A stretch of 64,000 nucleotides of DNA from CAIVAT01 sp964455285 (lineage in GTDB: Bacteria; Bacteroidota; Bacteroidia; Bacteroidales; FEN-979). Both the position numbers and the translations under genes were made by a program. The stretch covers positions 1-64,000 of the forward strand of contig CAYVVG010000010.1 in assembly GCA_964455285.1 (NCBI GenBank), read 5' to 3'. Below, one piece after another: positions 9,217 through 17,189 of this stretch (positions are counted from its first letter, which is position 1; every line of letters starts with the position of its first letter). The notes beneath the pieces are model-generated. The model had not been told where the DNA came from and ran no database searches. It saw only the letters and a list, made by a program, of their open reading frames with translations.

Positions 9217-10995
9217 GTGAAGACGACCACGCTGGGTGAAAAACTCGTGCTGTATTTCGTCCTTCTGGGAGCAGGTGCCATCCTGATCATCGGGGCGGTG
9301 GCCTTTTACAGCACCAGGAAGGCCTTGATCGACCGAACCACCGACCAGCTCACCTCCCTCCGGATCGTGAAAAAGAACCAGGTGGAGCAGTTTTATTCGG
9401 ACCGTATCAGGGACATCACCTTCGCGGTCGATCGCGGCTGCCCCGATCCACAGTCGCCGGCCAACCTTGAAACCCTTCGCTCCCTTCTCCGGATACTGGG
9501 CCGGTACTATTCGGCGTATTATGTCACCCGCGGAGGGGATCTCACAGCCGGGGGCAGCCTGGCGGAGAACGGAGATACCCACCCGGAACTGCCTTCCGCC
9601 ATTTTACGGGATTTGCCCTCCCGGATGAAGGATCAGGTCGTGTGGATCTCCGACGTGGTTGCAGATGCTCGTGCGGGCCCCCGGCAGTTCATTGCCGGCC
9701 GGATGAAGGCCGACAAGGGAAAACCTTCGCTGAACGGCGATTTTACGCTTGTTCTGGAATTCGACCCGGGAGCGATCGATGCGATCATGCTGAACAACGA
9801 CCCGCAAAGCGGCCTGGGTCTCAGCGGAGAGACCTACCTGGTCGGGAGCGACCTGCTGATGAGATCTTCTTCGCGTTTCCAGCCGGGATCCATCCTGAAA
9901 ACCCGGGCCCGCACCGCGCCGGCCCTGAATGCCCTGGCAGGAAAAACCGGTGAAATGACCACCCGGGACTACCGGGATATTGCCGTCATCTCCTCCTTCG
10001 GAAGAGTGAATGTGCAGGGCCTCAGCTGGGCCATCCTTGCCGAGATCGATCTTAAGGAAGCCATGGTGCCCGTGTACAATACACGGTCGCGGATCCTGAT
10101 GCTGAGCCTTCTGCTGATGATCCTCTTCTTCGGGGTCGTGCTGTTTATCGCCAACCGGATCACCCGGCCGATCGTTCGCCTGCGCGATGCCGCCATCCGG
10201 CTGGGCCAGGGAACCCACAACATCGACCTTCCGGTGGAGACACGGGATGAGATCGGAGCCCTCACCGGCGCATTCAACGTGATGGCCCGCCAGATTCGCG
10301 AAAAGACGACCGAATTGCAGCAGGAACGATCGGGACGGATGCGCTCGGTGTTCGACGGCGAGGAGATGGAACGGCAGCGCCTCTCGAGGGAACTGCACGA
10401 CGGCATCGGGCAATCGCTGATCGCGGTCAAATTAAGGCTCGAGAGCCTGTTGTACCTGGAGTCCGGCGACATCCGGAATTCGATCCAGGAACTCAGGCGG
10501 TACTTCGACCAGATCATCGACGAGGTCAGGCGAATCTCGAACAACCTGATGCCGTCGGTACTGGAGGCGTTCAGCATTCCGATCGCATTCCGGAACCTGT
10601 TCAACGAAACCGAAGAACACAGTGAACTAAAGATCCACTTTGAAGCACGGGGCACGTTCGACGACCTCGACCGCAAGACCAAGACCTACCTGTACCGTCT
10701 GATGCAGGAAGCCCTCAACAACATTGTCAAGCATGCTGACGCCGGTGAAGTATGGGTGAACCTGCACCGGTCGCAGAACGAATTATCCCTGGTGATCCGT
10801 GACAATGGCAAAGGATTCGTACCCGACCGGATCGGTCAGGAGGGGGGGAACGGCATTCACAACATGCGTGAGCGGGCCGGGCTGCTCATGGGCCATCTGG
10901 AGATCCGGTCGGCCCCCGGAGAAGGGACCACAATAACCTTACAACTATCAAATCTGCATACCGATGTCAAAAATCAGGATTTTCCTCGTGGATGA
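9217..10995 (+). CDS. NarL/DesK-type sensor histidine kinase with periplasmic sensor domain
   Basis: In the 592-residue protein, membrane helix 1 (about 10-31) is followed by a periplasmic domain of about 255 residues that resembles a Cache/PAS-type sensor. Helix 2 is at about 292-312 and HAMP at about 313-365. The HisKA_3 dimerisation domain carries the phospho-acceptor H394 in LSRELHDGIGQS. The HATPase domain has EALNNIVKHA (N box), DNGKGF and GNGIHNM (G boxes). It phosphorylates the response regulator encoded immediately downstream (32-bp overlap). The first possible start is GTG at 9217; there is no ATG close by. The ligand is unknown, although the porin/AmtB neighbours make nitrogen sensing an attractive guess only. 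Confidence 0.87.
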   Translation: MKTTTLGEKLVLYFVLLGAGAILIIGAVAFYSTRKALIDRTTDQLTSLRIVKKNQVEQFYSDRIRDITFAVDRGCPDPQSPANLETLRSLLRILGRYYSAYYVTRGGDLTAGGSLAENGDTHPELPSAILRDLPSRMKDQVVWISDVVADARAGPRQFIAGRMKADKGKPSLNGDFTLVLEFDPGAIDAIMLNNDPQSGLGLSGETYLVGSDLLMRSSSRFQPGSILKTRARTAPALNALAGKTGEMTTRDYRDIAVISSFGRVNVQGLSWAILAEIDLKEAMVPVYNTRSRILMLSLLLMILFFGVVLFIANRITRPIVRLRDAAIRLGQGTHNIDLPVETRDEIGALTGAFNVMARQIREKTTELQQERSGRMRSVFDGEEMERQRLSRELHDGIGQSLIAVKLRLESLLYLESGDIRNSIQELRRYFDQIIDEVRRISNNLMPSVLEAFSIPIAFRNLFNETEEHSELKIHFEARGTFDDLDRKTKTYLYRLMQEALNNIVKHADAGEVWVNLHRSQNELSLVIRDNGKGFVPDRIGQEGGNGIHNMRERAGLLMGHLEIRSAPGEGTTITLQLSNLHTDVKNQDFPRG

Positions 10996-11623
10996 CCATC
11001 AGCTCGTACGCGATGGCATCAAAGCCCTGCTGGTCAGCGCCGACGACCTCACCATCCTTGGAGAAGCATCGTCGGGGGCAGAGTGTTTTGAAAAGATCGC
11101 CACGGAGGCCCCTGACATCCTGATCCTCGACATTTCGCTGCCCGACACCAACGGCATCGAGATCACCCGGCGTGTCACTTCCGAATACCCTTCCACACGG
11201 GTGCTGATCCTCTCGATGTACACCAACGAGGACTTCATTTTCAATGCCATCAAGGCGGGTGCACGCGGTTATCTTCCCAAGAACACATCACGAGAGGAGT
11301 TGCTGGATGCCATCCATGCCATCCACCAGGGCGAGGAATTTTTCGCCGATTCGATCACGCGCATCATGCTGAAGAGTTACGTCAGGAAGGCCAAAGAAGA
11401 CGAGCCGGCCGGTCAGGCGACTCCGGTCCCCCTCACCTCCCGGGAAGTGGAGATCCTGAAGCTCTTTGCCGAAGGATTCATCAACAAAGAGATCAGCGAC
11501 CGGCTCGATATCAGCATCCGGACTGTCGAAACCCACAAGAACCATATCATGAAAAAACTGGAGCTCAAATCCACCGTCGAGCTCATCAAGTATGCCATCC
11601 GGCATAAGATCGTGGAGATCTGA
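10964..11623 (+). CDS. NarL/FixJ-type response regulator
   Basis: The 219-residue protein has an N-terminal receiver domain (about 1-120) with the D10-D11 acidic pair, phospho-acceptor D56 in LILDISLP and conserved lysine 106 in GYLPKNTS. The C-terminal LuxR-type helix-turn-helix (about 150-215) carries LTSREVEILKLFAEG and ISIRTVETHK. The gene overlaps the 3' end of the histidine kinase by 32 bp, which marks them as a cognate pair. Targets are not shown by sequence; the nearest downstream transcription unit is the porin/amtB pair. An imperfectly spaced inverted repeat TACGTTA...TAACGTA (11626-11632 and 11657-11663) lies right after the gene. Confidence 0.9.
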   Translation: MSKIRIFLVDDHQLVRDGIKALLVSADDLTILGEASSGAECFEKIATEAPDILILDISLPDTNGIEITRRVTSEYPSTRVLILSMYTNEDFIFNAIKAGARGYLPKNTSREELLDAIHAIHQGEEFFADSITRIMLKSYVRKAKEDEPAGQATPVPLTSREVEILKLFAEGFINKEISDRLDISIRTVETHKNHIMKKLELKSTVELIKYAIRHKIVEI

Positions 11624-11739
11624 CATACGTTAATCGCTTACGTCAGCATCGGGCCATAACGTAACGTTTTTCAGTAGTTTTCGGGATTGTACAGGAGCTT
11701 CCGCAACCCTAATATTGCATGTGAAAACATTAACAGCAC

Positions 11740-12585
11740 ATGGCAATGAAACAATCCTTTACCTTTTCATCCCGCATGATCCTGCTTACGGCCCTCCTGG
11801 TCATCCCCGGTATCCTTCCGGTCAGCGCCCAGGATAACAATGCGGCGGAACCACCCGCTGCGACAGGGGCGATGTTCACCTTCGGCACCGACCTGGTCAG
11901 CCGATATATCTGGCGCGGAGCCGATTACGGGAATTCTCCCGCCCTTCAGCCCACGGTAGCCTTCACCGCAGGCGGTTTCAAGGCCGGCTTCTGGGGTTCG
12001 TACGGCCTGGGTCAGCACACCCGCCGGGTGAACGATACCGTGACGGAAAACATGGGCCATTACGCCGAGAGTGATCTGTTTCTCTCTTACTCCTGGAAGG
12101 GATTAACGCTTACCCTCACCGACTATTTCTTTCCGAATAGCCTGGATCCCAACAGCTCCAACAAGTATTTCAACTACGCGAATGCCACCACCGGGCACAC
12201 CTTCGAGGCCGGCCTCTCCTGGACCGGGCCTGCATCCTTCCCCCTGCAGCTCAGCGCCAATACGCTCTTTTACGGAGCCGACAAGGATAAGGACTCAACC
12301 GGTACCTATGGCATGGGGAGCGGGAACAACTATTCCACCTACCTCGAAGCCTCCTATACCTTCGATGTGAAGGGATTTTCGGTAAAGCCGGCGGTCGGGG
12401 CCATCCCGTTCGGCTCATCCTGGTACGGCAGGGATGCCGGGGTCGTCCATGCCGGTCTGACCGTATCGCGCGCAATCGCCATCACCAGGGAATTTTCGCT
12501 ACCCCTCTACGGATCCGTGATCACGAATCCACAAACCCAGAGCATCTATCTTGTTTTCGGGCTCTCCCTTCAGGTGACGCAATAG
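11740..12585 (+). CDS. TorF-like (Gcw_chp family) outer-membrane beta-barrel protein
   Basis: The 281-residue protein has a signal peptide (about 1-30, cleaved after VSAQ). The mature part has alternating hydrophobic strands and ends in an aromatic/hydrophobic strand (IYLVFGLSLQVTQ), as in outer-membrane barrels. FGTDLVSRYIWRG at the mature N-terminus is the hallmark of the Gcw_chp/TorF family of putative porins. It lies 35 bp before amtB; porins of this family beside ammonium transporters are a recurring arrangement, consistent with an outer-membrane channel feeding AmtB. The transported solute is not demonstrated. Confidence 0.78.
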   Translation: MAMKQSFTFSSRMILLTALLVIPGILPVSAQDNNAAEPPAATGAMFTFGTDLVSRYIWRGADYGNSPALQPTVAFTAGGFKAGFWGSYGLGQHTRRVNDTVTENMGHYAESDLFLSYSWKGLTLTLTDYFFPNSLDPNSSNKYFNYANATTGHTFEAGLSWTGPASFPLQLSANTLFYGADKDKDSTGTYGMGSGNNYSTYLEASYTFDVKGFSVKPAVGAIPFGSSWYGRDAGVVHAGLTVSRAIAITREFSLPLYGSVITNPQTQSIYLVFGLSLQVTQ

Positions 12586-12620
12586 TTTCAATCATTCAAC
12601 CATTCAATAAAACTGTCTTT

Positions 12621-13850
12621 ATGGGAACCATCGATGTTGGATCCACCGGCTTTATGCTGCTTTCGGCAAGCCTGGTGATGCTTATGACTCCAGCCCTCGC
12701 CTTCTTTTACGGCGGCCTGGCCACAAAAAGGAACATCCTCGGAATCATGATCCAGAGCTTTGCTTCGCTGGGCTGGACGACTGTTCTGTGGGTGATTTTC
12801 GGCTATTCTCTCTGTTTCAGCGGCGGTGAGGGCGGCATTTTCGGGAACCTCGACAAAGTCTTCCTGAACGGGGTGACCCTGGATTCTATATACTCCGGGA
12901 ACGGGAAGATCCCGGAAACCGTGTTCATCGTTTATCAGATGATGTTTGCCATCATCACCCCGGCCCTGATCACCGGCGCCTTCGTGAACCGTGTGACGTT
13001 CCGTTCCTACATGATCTTCCTCACGGTCTGGCAGATCCTGGTTTATTACCCCTTTGTCCATATGATCTGGGGTAACGGACTGCTGGCCCAGTGGGGTGTA
13101 CTCGATTTCGCCGGGGGGGTGGTGGTTCATGCCACGGCCGGATTTGCGGCGTTGGCTTCGGTATTCTATGTCGGTACCCGTGTGGATAAGAATTCGACTC
13201 CCAACAGCATTCCGCTGGTCGCCATCGGCAGCGGGCTCCTGTGGTTCGGATGGTACGGCTTCAACGCCGGAAGCGAGCTCCAGGTCGACAAACTGACGGC
13301 GCTGGCCTTTATCAACACCGACGTGGCCGCTTCGTTTGTCACAGCCGCATGGGTGGCCATCGAATGGATCCGGGAAGGCAGGCCCAAACTGCTCGGCCTG
13401 CTCACGGGTTCGATCGCCGGCCTTGCCACGATCACCCCCTGCGCCGGCTTTGTTCCCATGTGGTCAGCCCCGCTGATCGGCATCGCGGCTGGATTACTGT
13501 GTTACCTGGCCGTGCAGCTGAAAAACAAACTCAAATGGGATGACGCCCTGGATGTATGGGGTGTTCATGGTGTGGGAGGCGTTCTGGGAACGATCCTACT
13601 CGGGGTTTTTGCTTCCTCAGCGATCAACCCGGCCGTTTCAACCAACGGACTTTGGTTCGGGGAAACCTCCTTCTTCTTTAAAGAGCTGATCACCGTCATG
13701 GGTGCGGCCGCCTATGCCTTCATCTTTACTTACATCATGCTCGCACTGATCAATCTTATCACGCGGGTAAGGGTTTCGGAAGAGGAAGAAAAGGCCGGAC
13801 TGGATGTCGCCCTGCATGGCGAGAAAGCCTATGACGAAGGGTCGCTTTGA
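12621..13850 (+). CDS. amtB: Ammonium transporter AmtB
   Basis: The 409-residue protein has about 11 membrane helices, usual for Amt/Mep/Rh channels. It conducts ammonium/ammonia across the inner membrane. Family features are FFYGGLATKRN near the start and the twin pore histidines in GGVVVHATAG (E. coli His168 equivalent) and VWGVHGVGG (His318 equivalent). The cytosolic tail ends in GLDVALHGEKAYDEGS, the family's regulatory C-terminus that contacts GlnK. No glnK/glnB gene is next to it in this window, which is unusual because the pair is often linked. Its 3' end overlaps the convergent receiver gene by 22 bp. Confidence 0.95.
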   Translation: MGTIDVGSTGFMLLSASLVMLMTPALAFFYGGLATKRNILGIMIQSFASLGWTTVLWVIFGYSLCFSGGEGGIFGNLDKVFLNGVTLDSIYSGNGKIPETVFIVYQMMFAIITPALITGAFVNRVTFRSYMIFLTVWQILVYYPFVHMIWGNGLLAQWGVLDFAGGVVVHATAGFAALASVFYVGTRVDKNSTPNSIPLVAIGSGLLWFGWYGFNAGSELQVDKLTALAFINTDVAASFVTAAWVAIEWIREGRPKLLGLLTGSIAGLATITPCAGFVPMWSAPLIGIAAGLLCYLAVQLKNKLKWDDALDVWGVHGVGGVLGTILLGVFASSAINPAVSTNGLWFGETSFFFKELITVMGAAAYAFIFTYIMLALINLITRVRVSEEEEKAGLDVALHGEKAYDEGSL

Positions 13851-14212
13851 TCCGGGCGAAGGACGGCACGCAGGACCTGCTCCAGTTCACGGATCTGGTT
13901 CTTGTTCACGAAAGCGTCGGCTCCTGCCCCGATGCATTCCTTTCTGACCGATTCGCTGATTGCGCCGGAGACCACGACAAAAGGGGTTTCCGGCGCATGC
14001 GTTCGTTTAATGTCCAATGCACTGTGCCAGTTAAAACCCGGAATGCTGACATCTGAAAGGATCAGGTGCGGTTTAAAATCGGCCAACGCTTCCTGCATCG
14101 CCTGCCGGTCGTCGACAACGAGGAACTTGCATGGGCCGAGAACCTTCTTCACCTCCCGGCTCACCAGGTACGCATCCGAAGGCATATCCTCAATCTGTAA
14201 AATCCGGTACAT
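13829..14212 (-). CDS. Single-domain response regulator (CheY-like)
   Basis: The 127 residues form one receiver domain: acidic residues E8/D9 in LQIEDMPSD, phospho-acceptor D54 in LILSDVSIPG, and a conserved lysine in ADAFVNKNQ. There is no output domain. The sequence resembles receivers often found as lone proteins or attached to hybrid kinases in Bacteroidota. The partner kinase is unknown; the kinase at 9217 already has a dedicated partner. It overlaps the amtB stop region in convergent orientation. Confidence 0.8.
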   Translation of the reverse strand: MYRILQIEDMPSDAYLVSREVKKVLGPCKFLVVDDRQAMQEALADFKPHLILSDVSIPGFNWHSALDIKRTHAPETPFVVVSGAISESVRKECIGAGADAFVNKNQIRELEQVLRAVLRPDQSDPSS

Positions 14213-14376
14213 CTTTCTGCTCTTTATGTTCAGAAAAACGCCATTGCTCCTGTCGGGGTCCGGCGCATGTCATTCGTCACAGCGAAGATAATCAACTTAC
14301 CTTTATCGTCCAATACCCGCAAGGAGAACCGGCTGTCCTTCCACAAGATCCGTTCACCGGGTTGCCGGATTCATCG

Positions 14377-14384
14377 TACCTTTG
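14377..14384 (+). promoter_or_regulatory. -7 element (TACCTTTG) for panC
   Basis: TACCTTTG matches TAnnTTTG 16 bases before the panC ATG at 14401, predicting a very short leader. TTG at 14362-14364 is too close (12 bp) to be a standard -33 element. The rest of 14213-14400 holds no gene that I can support. Confidence 0.55.
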
Positions 14385-14400
14385 TACCGAGAAAATCGCC

Positions 14401-15252
14401 ATGAAGCAATTTGCCACCCGGAAAGAAGTTGCAGGTTTCGTCCTCGAACAGCGAAGGATCGGCAGGACCATCGGCTTTGTGCCCACCATGGGCGCCCTGC
14501 ATGAAGGTCATCTTCAACTCGTCGCGCGGTCGGCGAGGGAGAACGACCTGACCGTTTGCAGCATCTTCGTCAACCCTGTCCAGTTCAACAATCCGCAAGA
14601 CCTTGAGAAATACCCCCGAAACCTGGCAGGCGATGCGGAGATGCTCAGGAAAGAAGCGTGTGACGTACTTTTCGCACCCACAACGGATGAAATTTACCCG
14701 GACGGGGAACCGATGGATCCCGGGTTCGACCCGGGAGTCCTTGACCGGGTGATGGAAGGGGCTTTCCGGCCCGGCCATTTCAGGGGTGTGGCCCTGGTGG
14801 TCAGAAAATTTCTGGAGATCGTCGGACCCGATCGGGCCTATTTCGGGAAAAAGGACTACCAGCAACTGGCGGTGGTGAAGAGGCTGGTTGCCTCGTTGCA
14901 CCTGCCTGTTACCGTCGTGCCCTGTGAAACGGTGCGGGAACCCGACGGCCTGGCCATGAGTTCGCGCAATGTCAGGCTTACCGTTGACCAGCGTGCTGCC
15001 GCCCCCCGCATCTACCAGGTTCTTCGATCGGTCAGGGCTGAGGTTGGCAGGATCCCCGCCGGGGAATTAAAAGCCTGGGCGGCCATGGAACTCGCCCGGG
15101 ATCACCGGATCCGGGTCGAATATTTTGAGATTGCCGACCGTGACAGCCTTTTACCCATCGACGGCATGGCAGATCCCCAACGGACTGTGGCATTGACAGC
15201 CGTTTATCTGGGGGATGTGAGGCTGATCGACAATCTGGAACTTTTTTGCTAA
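14401..15252 (+). CDS. panC: Pantothenate synthetase
   Basis: The 283-residue enzyme makes pantothenate from pantoate and beta-alanine with ATP, in the cytosol. Visible motifs are VPTMGALHEGH (first HxGH nucleotide motif), FVNPVQFNNPQDLEKYPR, FGKKDYQQL (lysine loop) and MSSRNVRL (KMSKS-like). Length is normal for the family. ATG 14401 is preceded by a -7 element and starts exactly at the conserved domain. It is followed 9 bp later by panD, which supplies the beta-alanine, so the two genes are consecutive in coenzyme A synthesis. Confidence 0.96.
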   Translation: MKQFATRKEVAGFVLEQRRIGRTIGFVPTMGALHEGHLQLVARSARENDLTVCSIFVNPVQFNNPQDLEKYPRNLAGDAEMLRKEACDVLFAPTTDEIYPDGEPMDPGFDPGVLDRVMEGAFRPGHFRGVALVVRKFLEIVGPDRAYFGKKDYQQLAVVKRLVASLHLPVTVVPCETVREPDGLAMSSRNVRLTVDQRAAAPRIYQVLRSVRAEVGRIPAGELKAWAAMELARDHRIRVEYFEIADRDSLLPIDGMADPQRTVALTAVYLGDVRLIDNLELFC

Positions 15253-15257
15253 TTTTG
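15250..15257 (+). promoter_or_regulatory. -7 element (TAATTTTG) at panD
   Basis: TAATTTTG overlaps the panC stop and ends 4 bases before ATG 15262 (7 before ATG 15265). If used, transcription would begin at or within a few bases of the start codon, giving a nearly leaderless panD transcript. No matching TTG at -33 is obvious. Confidence 0.4.
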
Positions 15258-15261
15258 CAGC

Positions 15262-15621
15262 ATGATGCAGATTGAAGTATTAAAGTCGAAGATCCACCGC
15301 GCCATCGTCACCGATGCCGACATCAACTATGTCGGGAGCATTACCATTGATGAGGCCCTGATGAAAGCCGCCAACCTCATTGAATTCGAGAAGGTACAGG
15401 TGCTGAACATCAACAACGGCGAAAGAATAGAGACTTACGTCATCAAAGGGAAGAAAGGCAGCGGAACGATTTGCCTGAACGGTGCGGCCGCACGCAAATT
15501 CCTGCCCGGCGACATGGTGATCATTGTTTCTTATGCCCTGATGGATTTCGAAGTGGCCCGGACCTTCCGCCCGGGTATCGCTTTTGTCGATGCAAAAAAC
15601 AAGCTCATCAAGGCAAAATAA
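15262..15621 (+). CDS. panD: Aspartate 1-decarboxylase
   Basis: This pyruvoyl-dependent enzyme converts aspartate to beta-alanine for pantothenate synthesis. The proenzyme (119 residues) contains YVGSITID, where self-cleavage between Gly and Ser creates the pyruvoyl group. With the second ATG (15265) the cleavage site becomes Gly24-Ser25, the canonical numbering, so 15265 may be the real start. Other family segments are LNGAAARKFLPGD and the conserved Lys9/His11 region KSKIHRA. It lies between panC and the flippase-like gene. Confidence 0.96.
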   Translation: MMQIEVLKSKIHRAIVTDADINYVGSITIDEALMKAANLIEFEKVQVLNINNGERIETYVIKGKKGSGTICLNGAAARKFLPGDMVIIVSYALMDFEVARTFRPGIAFVDAKNKLIKAK

Positions 15622-15628
15622 TCATCTG

Positions 15629-16687
15629 ATGGCCGATTTCAACTATGAGACGGCGACCCGGACCGGCCGGACAAAGACGTTGTTTAAGTTCGCGCTGTTT
15701 TTAGGATTCGGGCTGCTGATCGTCTGGTTGTCGCTGAGAGGGCTGACCCCGCCGGAGAAGGTCCAGATCCTGGAAGCTTTTCGTATCGCCAACTACAACT
15801 GGGTCGTGTTGGCCATCCTGCTGGGAATCGTCAGCCATATCCTGCGGGCGTTGCGTTGGAAATTGTTTTTCGAACCGATGGGATACCATCCATCGCTGAA
15901 AAACACCTTTTATGCCGTGATGGTAGGTTATTTTGCCAATATGGCGTTCCCCCGGCTGGGCGAAGTGACCCGTTGCGGGATCCTGGCCCGCTATAGCAAC
16001 ATTCCTTTCAACAAATCCTTCGGCACGGTGATCACAGAACGGGCGATCGACATGATCCTGTTCATCGGCCTGTTCTTCCTGATGATCTTCACACAGGCCG
16101 GAACGATTGGGCTGTACCTGAACGAGAACATCTATCCGAAACTTGCCGGAAAATTCGACCACCCGATGTTCAGCAGAATGGTCTTCATTTCCGCTGCCGT
16201 TGTTGCCCTGGTGATCCTTGTCGCCATCTGGTTGTTCAGGAAAAGGATCGCCGGTTCTTCAGCCTTCCACAAGATCGCCACTATGATCCGGGGGTTCTGG
16301 GATGGATTGAAGTCGTTGAGCCAGATCAATCATCCCGGGTTATTCATCTTCTACTCGGTCGCCATCTGGATACTCTATTTTTTCATGCTGTATGTCTGTT
16401 TCTTCTGTTTTCATGATACAGGGCAACTCACGCCCGGGGCCGGTCTCTCGGGACTCGTACTGGGCAGTGTCGGGATCATGATCACGCCGGGTGGCATCGG
16501 GTTGTATCCCGCCATCATCCAGGAAACCATGTTGTTGTACGGCATCGTCCGCACCACCGGTCTTGCGCTTGGCTGGATTTCATGGACAGCCCAAACCACC
16601 ATGATCCTGGCAACGGGAGGCATCTCCCTGCTGTTACTCTCTTTCAATAAAAAATCACATGGACAGGCTTCACATCATCCGTTCTAA
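15629..16687 (+). CDS. Flippase-like / lysylphosphatidylglycerol-synthase TM-domain protein
   Basis: About eight membrane helices span 352 residues, in the UPF0104/LPG_synthase_TM family. Conserved family segments are HILRALRWKLFFEPMGY, NMAFPRLGEVTRCGIL and the late GSVGIMITPGGIGLYP. The catalytic aminoacyltransferase domain of MprF is absent, so it is the membrane half only; relatives are thought to move lipids or lipid-linked intermediates. ATG 15629 follows panD by 7 bp. The gene overlaps the next one by 29 bp. The order panC-panD-flippase-adenylyltransferase-radA is familiar in this phylum, but a functional link is not established. Confidence 0.8.
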   Translation: MADFNYETATRTGRTKTLFKFALFLGFGLLIVWLSLRGLTPPEKVQILEAFRIANYNWVVLAILLGIVSHILRALRWKLFFEPMGYHPSLKNTFYAVMVGYFANMAFPRLGEVTRCGILARYSNIPFNKSFGTVITERAIDMILFIGLFFLMIFTQAGTIGLYLNENIYPKLAGKFDHPMFSRMVFISAAVVALVILVAIWLFRKRIAGSSAFHKIATMIRGFWDGLKSLSQINHPGLFIFYSVAIWILYFFMLYVCFFCFHDTGQLTPGAGLSGLVLGSVGIMITPGGIGLYPAIIQETMLLYGIVRTTGLALGWISWTAQTTMILATGGISLLLLSFNKKSHGQASHHPF

Positions 16688-17156
16688 AATTTTCACCTGG
16701 GACCAGATACGGAAACAGATGGCCATATGGCGTTTCAGGGAAAAAACGATCGTATTTACCAACGGTTGTTTCGATGTGATCCACCTGGGACACGTCGAAT
16801 ACCTGGCCAAGGCGCGCGACCTTGGGCATGTCCTGATCATCGGACTGAACTCCGACGATTCGGTCCGTCGCCTGAAAGGTGCCCATCGCCCGGTCAATCC
16901 TGAGGAGGCCAGAGCCCTTACCCTGGCAGCTTTCTCATTTGTCGACGCCATTACGGCATTCACGGAAGATACTCCCTGGAATCTCATCCGCCATATCCAG
17001 CCCGACATCCTTGTCAAGGGCAAGGACTATGACGGGAAGGAAATTGTGGGCAGCGACCTGGTCAGGGCGCGGGGTGGAAAAGTTGTGACCATCGAACTGA
17101 CGCAAGGATACTCGACAACCGGGACCCTCGATCATTCCCGCAAGGTCGGGTTGTGA
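16659..17156 (+). CDS. HldE/RfaE2-type nucleotidyltransferase
   Basis: This is a 165-residue single-domain cytidylyltransferase-like protein. IVFTNGCFDVIHLGHVEYL has the HxGH nucleotide-binding motif; NSDDSVRRLKG and VKGKDYDGKEIVG fit the C-terminal domain of HldE (D-glycero-beta-D-manno-heptose 1-phosphate adenylyltransferase). The kinase half of HldE is missing here and would have to be encoded elsewhere. ADP-heptose goes into LPS inner core; whether this organism makes heptose is not shown. The start overlaps the flippase-like gene by 29 bp and radA follows after 33 bp. Confidence 0.85.
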   Translation: MDRLHIIRSKIFTWDQIRKQMAIWRFREKTIVFTNGCFDVIHLGHVEYLAKARDLGHVLIIGLNSDDSVRRLKGAHRPVNPEEARALTLAAFSFVDAITAFTEDTPWNLIRHIQPDILVKGKDYDGKEIVGSDLVRARGGKVVTIELTQGYSTTGTLDHSRKVGL

Positions 17157-17189
17157 TGAGAAGGATCGGCCGCTGATAACCGACGAACC

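Noticed and set aside
11695..11739. Sigma-54-type promoter (TTGCA near 11716) before the porin gene
   Set aside because: The GG dinucleotide required 10 bases upstream of the GC is missing.
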